Shown here piece by piece: positions 27,084-31,689 of a stretch of 31,689 bases of DNA (its first letter is position 1; the number at the start of each line of letters is the position of its first letter). The notes beneath the pieces are model-generated. The model had not been told where the DNA came from. It did no database searches and saw only the letters and a list, made by a program, of their open reading frames with translations. The translations under genes were made by a program, and so were the position numbers. Source of the DNA: SZUA-430 sp964646885 (GTDB lineage: Bacteria > Pseudomonadota > Alphaproteobacteria > Micropepsales > Micropepsaceae); assembly GCA_964646885.1 (NCBI GenBank), contig CAZYFM010000026.1, forward strand, positions 1-31,689, read 5' to 3'.

Positions 27084-28295
27084 ATTTTTACGCGTAACCT
27101 CTACCTCTTCCTCACCAGCCGGTTCTTCTCCAATGTGGCGATGCAGATCCTCTCTGCTGCCGTGGCCTGGCGCGTCTACGAACTGACAAGGGATCCATTG
27201 TCGCTCGGGCTGGTAGGCCTCGCGCAGTTCGGTCCCATGTTCGCGCTCACGCTTTATGCCGGCGACGTTGCGGACAGGTATTCGCGGCGGCTGATCCTCG
27301 CGGCGAGCTTCGCCGTCGAGGCGTTCTGCGCGGGCCTGTTCCTGCTCGTCACGTGGAGCGGTGTGACCGATCCGAACGCCTACTTTGCCATCCTCGTGCT
27401 GTTCGGCAGCGCGCGTGCCTTTTCGGCGCCCGCCTCGCAGTCATTCCTGCCCCAGATCGTCAGCAGCGACGTGCTTCCACGCGCCATCTCGATCAGTTCC
27501 TCCGTCATGCAGGTCGCCATCATTTCGGGCCCCGCGCTCGGCGGCGCGGCACTGGTGCTGGGCACCGGCTTTGCGTTCTCGGTCAGCCTCGTGCTGTTCG
27601 CCCTCGTGTCGGCGGTGATCTTCGCCATCCGCATCGAGCGTCCCCGTTCGGGGCCCTTGTCCGGCGGCTCGTTGTACGCGCGGGTGGTGGAGGGCATCGC
27701 CTATGTACGGTGTCGGCGCGAACTGCTGGGCGCCATCTCGCTGGACCTCTTTGCCGTGCTGCTCGGTGGCGCCACCGCGCTGCTCCCGTTCTTTGCGCAG
27801 GAGATCCTGCATGTCGGACCCATGGGCTTCGGGATCCTCAAGGCGGCGCCCGCGGTTGGCGCGGCGGCCATGTCGTTCTGGCTGACAGCCTGGCCCATCG
27901 AGGGAAGGGCCGGCATCAAGATGTTTGCCTGCGTGGCCGTGTTCGGCGTGGCGACGATCGTGTTCGGGCTGTCGGAGAACTTCTATCTCTCGCTCGCCGC
28001 ACTTATCACGCTCGGCGCCTCCGACATGGTCAGCGTCAACGTCAGGCACTCCCTCACGCAGCTCGCGACGCCCGACCACATGCGGGGCCGCGTGAGCGCC
28101 GTGAACATGCTTTTCATCGGCGCCTCGAACGAGCTCGGCGAGTTTGAATCGGGTGTCACCGCTGCATGGTGGGGCACGGTGCCGGCCGTCATCGTGGGCG
28201 GCGTCGGCACGCTGGGTGTCGTGGCCCTGTGGGCGTGGATGTTCCCGGAACTGCGAAAGGTCGACAGGCTTTCCGACCTGAAGCCCGAGCCCTGA
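27084..28295 (+). CDS. MFS transporter (EntS/DHA3-like exporter), possible ATT start
   Basis: Major facilitator superfamily protein of about 403 residues with 12 predicted helices. Motif A appears as GDVADRYSRR after the second helix. The overall pattern (WRVYELTRDPLSLGLVGLAQ, SARAFSAPASQSFLPQIV, LTQLATPDHMRGRVSAVNML) matches the enterobactin-exporter-like/DHA3 group, so it is probably an exporter. The first ATG/GTG in frame (GTG 27135) would cut into helix 1. Upstream in the same frame lie the residues TRNLYLFLTSRFFSN, which match the normal MFS N-terminus. The only start candidate before them is ATT 27084, preceded by AGGA 8 bases upstream. A CTG at 27099 is less well placed. The substrate is unknown. 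Confidence 0.8.
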   Translation: MFTRNLYLFLTSRFFSNVAMQILSAAVAWRVYELTRDPLSLGLVGLAQFGPMFALTLYAGDVADRYSRRLILAASFAVEAFCAGLFLLVTWSGVTDPNAYFAILVLFGSARAFSAPASQSFLPQIVSSDVLPRAISISSSVMQVAIISGPALGGAALVLGTGFAFSVSLVLFALVSAVIFAIRIERPRSGPLSGGSLYARVVEGIAYVRCRRELLGAISLDLFAVLLGGATALLPFFAQEILHVGPMGFGILKAAPAVGAAAMSFWLTAWPIEGRAGIKMFACVAVFGVATIVFGLSENFYLSLAALITLGASDMVSVNVRHSLTQLATPDHMRGRVSAVNMLFIGASNELGEFESGVTAAWWGTVPAVIVGGVGTLGVVALWAWMFPELRKVDRLSDLKPEP

Positions 28296-28313
28296 CGAAA
28301 CCGGGCCTCGGGT

Positions 28314-28368
28314 TACTCCGCCGCGACGCCCATCGGCTTGCGATGGCGCAGCTCGAAGATGCTCGCAT
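28314..28368. repeat. Left copy of 55-bp exact direct repeat flanking the scaffold gap
   Basis: This 55-bp sequence is identical to 28469-28523 on the other side of the N-run. With the preceding T at 28313 it encodes, on the - strand, the last residues of the DUF934 protein (ASIFELRHRKPMGVAAE) and its TAA stop at 28313-28315. It is best read as the end of one contig overlapping the start of the next. If so, the two copies are one locus. Confidence 0.9.
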
Positions 28369-28468
28369 NNNNNNNNNNNNNNNNNNNNNNNNNNNNNNNN
28401 NNNNNNNNNNNNNNNNNNNNNNNNNNNNNNNNNNNNNNNNNNNNNNNNNNNNNNNNNNNNNNNNNNNN
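28369..28468. other. Scaffold gap of 100 N
   Basis: Exactly 100 unknown bases, the conventional length for a gap of unknown size. Because the flanks are the same 55 bp, the true distance is probably zero and the gap an artefact. Any frame drawn through the Ns should be ignored. Confidence 0.97.
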
Positions 28469-28523
28469 TACTCCGCCGCGACGCCCATCGGCTTGCGATG
28501 GCGCAGCTCGAAGATGCTCGCAT
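28469..28523. repeat. Right copy of 55-bp exact direct repeat flanking the scaffold gap
   Basis: Identical to 28314-28368. It forms the 3' end of the DUF934 gene as assembled and lacks only the last base of the stop codon, which falls in the N-run. Confidence 0.9.
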
Positions 28524-28977
28524 GGCGGTCGCTGGAGCGCTGGTAGAAGACCGTCTGTTCGGCGAGCGCTGCGTGGAAGTCTTCCACGCGCGTGCCCGGC
28601 CGCACCTCGAAGGCGTCGATGCCGCAGCGGCTCATGAACAGCCACTGGTCGCGCAGCACGTCGCCGACGGCGCGGATCTCGCCCTTGTAGCCAAAGCGCT
28701 CGCGCAGCAGGCGCGCGTAGGAGTAGCCGCGTCCGTCCCTGAACTTGGGAAACTCGAGTTCGACAAGCGCGAAGTGATGGATGTCTGCGGCAATCGCGTC
28801 GGGGCTCTCGCTTGAGGCAAGGCGCACGCCCAGCGGCGCATTGCGCTGCATCAGCGCGTCGCGTTCGGCCCTGAAGCGGCTGAGGCTCACCACGACCGGA
28901 CCATCGGGCAGGCTCTCGCCATCCGCAATGCGGACAAAGCTGTTCTCGGCGAATGCGCCGTCCTTAATGAGTGGCAT
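28469..28977 (-). CDS. DUF934 protein associated with sulfite reductase (3' end at scaffold gap)
   Basis: 169 residues, complete once the duplicated gap flank is collapsed; the stop codon's last base is supplied by the left copy. The sequence matches DUF934, a family almost always encoded next to assimilatory sulfite or nitrite reductase: ALVELEFPKFRDGRGYSYAR, LRERFGYKGEIRAVGDVLRD and FMSRCGIDAFEVR. It has been proposed to assist electron delivery to or assembly of the haemoprotein, but the role is not settled. Its ATG overlaps the reductase stop by 14 bp, which indicates translational coupling. In many alphaproteobacteria cysH follows. Here a convergent MFS gene follows instead. Confidence 0.85.
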
Positions 28978-30613
28978 AGAGCTTCTCCCGGAAGGGCTGG
29001 ACGCCGACGCGTCGATAGGTGTCGAGGAAGCGCTCGCCGTCCTGGCGCAGCGCGAAATAGGTATCGATCAGCTTCTCGATGGCGTCGGGCACTTCGGCCT
29101 CGCCGAACGCGGGCCCGAGGATCTCGCCGAGCGAGGCTGTCTCGTCGCCGGAACCACCCAGCGTGATCTGGTAGTACTCGACGCCCTTCTTGTCGACGCC
29201 AAGGATGCCGATATGGCCGACATGATGATGGCCGCAGGCATTGATGCAGCCCGAGATCTTGAGCTTGAGTTCGCCGATCGAACGTTGCCGGTCGATGTCT
29301 GCAAAGCGGTTGCTGATTGCCTGCGCGATGCTGATGGAGCGCGCATTGGCGAGATCGCAATAGTCGAGGCCCGGGCAGGCAATGATGTCGCTGATGAGCC
29401 CGTGGTTCGCCGTGCCGAGACCGGCCGCAGCGAGCAGCGTCCAGAGTTCATGCAGGTCGCGCTGCCGGACATGGGCCAGCACCAGGTTCTGCTCGTGGCT
29501 CACGCGGATCTCGTCAAAGCTGAATCGCTTCGCAAGGTCGGCAACGAGATCCATCTGGTCGGCGCTCGCGTCGCCCGGAATGCCGCCAATCGGCTTCAGT
29601 GAGATCGTCACGATCGAGTAGCCCGGCTTCTTGTGGCGCGAGACGTTCGTGTCCAGCCAGCGGGCAAATTCGGGGTTCTTGCGCGACGCGCTGAGGTCCG
29701 CGTCGGCGAGGTTCTCGAAGGGCGGATCCTGGAAGTAGGCCGCGATGCGGTCGATCTCGGCCTGCGGCAGCACAAGGGCGCCTTCCGCCTTGACCTTCAC
29801 GAACTCCTCGGCGACCTGCCGGCGCATCTCCGCGGGACCGATCTGGTGCACGAGGATCTTGATGCGCGCCTTGTAGATGTTGTCGCGCCGTCCATGCTGG
29901 TTGTAGACGCGCATCGTGGCTTCCAGGTAGGCCAGCAGGTCTTCGGCCGCGATGCCTTCGCCAATCGCATGGCCGATGAGGGGCGTGCGCCCCTGTCCGC
30001 CACCGACCCAGACGTCGAACACGTTGGCACCCGACGGGCCCTTGCGGATGATCACGCCGATATCGTGCACCTTGATCGCCGCGCGGTCCTTGGGCGAAGC
30101 CGTCACCGCGATCTTGAACTTGCGGGGCAGGTACGAGAACTCGGGATGGAATGTCGACCACTGCCGGATGATCTCCGACCAGATGCGCGGATCCTCGACC
30201 TCACCGGCGGCTGCGCCGGCAAAGTGGTCCGACGTGACATTGCGGATGCAGTTGCCGCTGGTCTGGATCGCATGCATCTCGACGCTCGCGAGATCCGAAA
30301 GGATCGCCGGCACGTCGGCAAGGCGCGGCCAGTTGTACTGGAGGTTCTGTCGCGTCGTGAAATGGGCGTAGCCCTTGTCGTACTTGCGCGCGATGTGCGC
30401 GAGCATGTGCAGCTGCCGGGACGACAGCGTTCCATAGGGGATCGCGACGCGCAGCATGTAGGCATGCAGCTGCAGGTACAGGCCGTTCATGAGCCGCAGG
30501 GGCTTGAACTCGTCTTCGGTCAGCTCGCCCGACAGGCGTCGCGCCACCTGGCCACTGAACTGGCGGACGCGTTCCTCGACCGCCTTGTGGTCAAACTCGT
30601 CATATCGGTACAT
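28964..30613 (-). CDS. cysI: Sulfite/nitrite reductase haemoprotein (CysI-type)
   Basis: 549 residues. It reduces sulfite to sulfide (or nitrite to ammonia) with six electrons at a coupled sirohaem-[4Fe-4S] centre. The two ferredoxin-like half domains are visible. The cluster ligands are Cys413 and Cys419 (CPGLDYC) and Cys456 and Cys460 (CINAC), followed by GHHHVGHIG. FTTRQNLQYNW and SGNCIRNVTSDHFAG are the usual sirohaem-binding segments. The ATG shares one base with the stop of the DUF2849 gene (TGATG), and the 3' end overlaps DUF934. That context favours assimilatory sulfite reduction over nitrite. No CysJ-type flavoprotein is present, so the electron donor is probably ferredoxin or an unlinked protein. 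Confidence 0.93.
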   Translation of the reverse strand: MYRYDEFDHKAVEERVRQFSGQVARRLSGELTEDEFKPLRLMNGLYLQLHAYMLRVAIPYGTLSSRQLHMLAHIARKYDKGYAHFTTRQNLQYNWPRLADVPAILSDLASVEMHAIQTSGNCIRNVTSDHFAGAAAGEVEDPRIWSEIIRQWSTFHPEFSYLPRKFKIAVTASPKDRAAIKVHDIGVIIRKGPSGANVFDVWVGGGQGRTPLIGHAIGEGIAAEDLLAYLEATMRVYNQHGRRDNIYKARIKILVHQIGPAEMRRQVAEEFVKVKAEGALVLPQAEIDRIAAYFQDPPFENLADADLSASRKNPEFARWLDTNVSRHKKPGYSIVTISLKPIGGIPGDASADQMDLVADLAKRFSFDEIRVSHEQNLVLAHVRQRDLHELWTLLAAAGLGTANHGLISDIIACPGLDYCDLANARSISIAQAISNRFADIDRQRSIGELKLKISGCINACGHHHVGHIGILGVDKKGVEYYQITLGGSGDETASLGEILGPAFGEAEVPDAIEKLIDTYFALRQDGERFLDTYRRVGVQPFREKLYATH

Positions 30614-30906
30614 CAGGAATTCGCCTGCTTGCCGAGGTCGCGGCGCACGGTCGGGCCGGCGGCTCGGATGATTTCGCGCTGCTTGACGGGCTTCAGCGTG
30701 CCGGTCGCCTGCGTGACGTCGAACAGGTAGGCGTGCACGATCTTCTGCTGCCGCTCGGCTTCGGCACCGACCGAAAGGCTCGCCTCGGCTTCCGCCTTGT
30801 CGGCAAAGATCCGGGCCTGCGAAAGGCGCTCCACCCACGCCCCGTCAGGCGCGAGATACACGACTTCCCCATCCAGCAACCGGTTGGCCGTCAGAACCTG
30901 CAGCAT
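30613..30906 (-). CDS. DUF2849 protein of the sulfite reductase operon
   Basis: 97 residues matching DUF2849, a small family found just upstream of cysI in alphaproteobacteria. Visible segments are LTANRLLDGEVVYLAPDGAW, ARIFADKAEAE and AYLFDVTQATGTLKPVKQRE. No function is established. The start ATG is well supported by AAGGAG 5 bases upstream. It is the first gene of the DUF2849-cysI-DUF934 unit, with a candidate promoter directly upstream. Confidence 0.85.
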   Translation of the reverse strand: MLQVLTANRLLDGEVVYLAPDGAWVERLSQARIFADKAEAEASLSVGAEAERQQKIVHAYLFDVTQATGTLKPVKQREIIRAAGPTVRRDLGKQANS

Positions 30907-30925
30907 GCCATCTCCTTGTCCCCGG

Positions 30926-30955
30926 AAAATGGGGCTTCGGGGACTAATTTGTCAA
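30926..30955 (-). promoter_or_regulatory. Candidate promoter of the DUF2849-cysI-DUF934 operon
   Basis: On the - strand TTGACA (30955-30950) is a perfect -35 hexamer. With a 17-base spacer the -10 position reads CCATTT, which is poor, as is often the case in alphaproteobacteria. A 7-bp inverted repeat, GTCCCCG (30918-30924) and CGGGGAC (30938-30944), spans the -10 region and could be an operator. The surrounding 40 bp are markedly AT-rich. Confidence 0.35.
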
Positions 30956-30976
30956 GATTGAATGTGAAATATTTTA

Positions 30977-31000
30977 AATAACACAAATGGATGTGTTATT
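30977..31000. promoter_or_regulatory. Perfect 9-bp AT-rich inverted repeat between the ABC permease and the cys operon
   Basis: AATAACACA (30977-30985) and TGTGTTATT (30992-31000) are exact reverse complements with a 6-base spacer. The repeat overlaps the stop codon of the ABC permease (30996-30998) and lies about 22 bp upstream of the TTGACA hexamer. A weak terminator is possible, but the stem is AT-rich and no long T-run follows on the - strand. An activator or repressor site for the sulfur genes fits its position better. Confidence 0.45.
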
Positions 31001-31689
31001 CGCGGGAAATGGCGCTTTCGTGCCACTTCCGGAGCAGCCACCACTCCAGCAGCGTAAGGAGCCAGAAGATCGCGATGCCGATGGCGGCCATGATGATCAG
31101 GGCAGCGAAGGCTTTCTCGACCTCAAGCCGGTTCCCGGCCTCGGCGATCCGCCAGGCAAGCCCCGTGGAGGTCCCCGAGCCGGCGGCAAACTCGGCCACC
31201 ACGGCGCCGATCAGCGCAAGCCCTCCCGACACCTTCATGCCCGCGAGCAGGTAGGGCAGCGCGGCCGGCATCTGCAGCCGCCACAGCCGCTGCCATCGGG
31301 TGGCGCCCAGCAAGTCGAACAGCTCGTGCAGCTGCGCATCGGCGGACCGGAGCCCCAGCGTCGTGTTTGACAGGATCGGAAAGAACGCGACGATGGTGGC
31401 GAGGATCAGCACCGCCCGCTCGGCATTGTCGAGGCCAACCCAGATCAGGATCAGGGGCGCGATCGCGACCACCGGCGTCACCTGCAGGGTCACCGCATAG
31501 GGAAACAGCGCCCGCTCGATGATCCGGCTCTGCGAGAACACGACCGCAAGCGCGACACCCAGCACCACCGCAATGAAGAAGGCCATGACGGTGATGCGCA
31601 ATGTCACCCAGGTGGACGAAAGAAGCGTCTCCGAGTCCGTGGCGAATGCCGCCGCGATCGCCGACGGCGCAGGCAGGACGAACTTCGAG
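30996..31689 (-). CDS. SsuC/TauC-type ABC transporter permease (5' end outside window)
   Basis: The C-terminal 230 residues or so of a binding-protein-dependent permease. The frame stays open to the window edge, reading FVLPAPSAIAAAF at the start, a typical N-terminal segment of SsuC/TauC/NrtB-like permeases. Several membrane helices follow. The EAA-type coupling loop is ELFDLLGATRWQRLWRLQMP, after which come ALPYLLAGMKVSGGLAL and AVVAEFA. These permeases import sulfonates, taurine, nitrate or pyrimidine precursors. Placement directly upstream of sulfite reductase genes, which would consume sulfite released from sulfonates, makes a sulfonate or taurine substrate the more likely guess. The ATPase and binding protein are not in the window. 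Confidence 0.88.
   Translation of the reverse strand, partial: SKFVLPAPSAIAAAFATDSETLLSSTWVTLRITVMAFFIAVVLGVALAVVFSQSRIIERALFPYAVTLQVTPVVAIAPLILIWVGLDNAERAVLILATIVAFFPILSNTTLGLRSADAQLHELFDLLGATRWQRLWRLQMPAALPYLLAGMKVSGGLALIGAVVAEFAAGSGTSTGLAWRIAEAGNRLEVEKAFAALIIMAAIGIAIFWLLTLLEWWLLRKWHESAISRE

Noticed and set aside
28314..28523. A biological direct repeat or attachment-site pair around the N-run
   Set aside because: The repeat is exactly 55 bp, lies precisely at both contig ends and encodes only the 3' end of one gene. An assembly overlap is a simpler explanation than a mobile element.
28189..28977. Open frames drawn through the N-run, seeming to extend the DUF934 protein to 262 residues
   Set aside because: The extension consists of unknown bases plus the duplicated 55-bp flank and then the shadow frame of the MFS gene. 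The real stop is the TAA at 28313-28315, once the overlap is collapsed.

Overview
The window looks like a chromosomal segment of an alphaproteobacterium. GC content is high. The block DUF2066 / CDP-alcohol phosphatidyltransferase / HdaA / ppk1 / ppx is an alphaproteobacterial neighbourhood, and the sulfite reductase genes have the alphaproteobacterial DUF2849-cysI-DUF934 layout. I cannot fix the order or genus from sequence alone. There are no rRNA, tRNA, IS element, phage or CRISPR signals. The only discontinuity is a 100-N scaffold gap at 28369-28468, flanked by an exact 55-bp duplication that is almost certainly an assembly artefact.

Left part (1-8.3 kb): the last codons of a MacB-type permease (+), a DUF502 membrane protein (-), then a + strand run of DUF2066, CDP-alcohol phosphatidyltransferase, HdaA (DnaA inactivation), polyphosphate kinase and exopolyphosphatase. 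Middle-left (7.3-11.6 kb): an NMT1/SsuA-like periplasmic binding protein sits directly before a 1084-residue hybrid histidine kinase with three receiver domains and an Hpt-like tail that has lost its histidine. This looks like a ligand-sensing pair rather than a transporter. Next come an alpha/beta hydrolase, an unknown exported beta-rich (probably outer membrane) protein, about 960 bp without a convincing gene, a LuxR-type solo regulator ending in a strong terminator, and an unknown single-pass protein with a Pro/Ala/Lys linker.

Middle-right (16.9-26.3 kb, all - strand, transcribed right to left): a PQQ-type sugar dehydrogenase, a 1123-residue membrane-anchored Clp-like AAA+ protein, a NodT/TolC-like outer membrane lipoprotein, a MacA-like adaptor, a MacB-type ATPase and a MacB-type permease. 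The last four form a tripartite efflux system with ATPase and permease on separate chains. Right end (26.4-31.7 kb): two small membrane proteins and an MFS exporter (+), then, on the - strand, an SsuC/TauC-type ABC permease (cut by the window edge) followed by DUF2849, the sulfite/nitrite reductase haemoprotein and DUF934.

The most remarkable object is the AAA+ protein at 21726-25097. An N-terminal membrane anchor is followed by a degenerate Clp-type D1, an intact-looking D2 that carries a ClpP-type LGF tripeptide but lacks the aromatic pore loop, and a C-terminal module that aligns by eye with peptide chain release factor 2. That module has the helical domain, the PCRF core and the extreme C-terminal tail of RF2, but the catalytic GGQ domain is cleanly absent. 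It suggests a membrane-tethered unfoldase with a ribosome- or factor-binding module, a combination I do not recognise from any characterised system.
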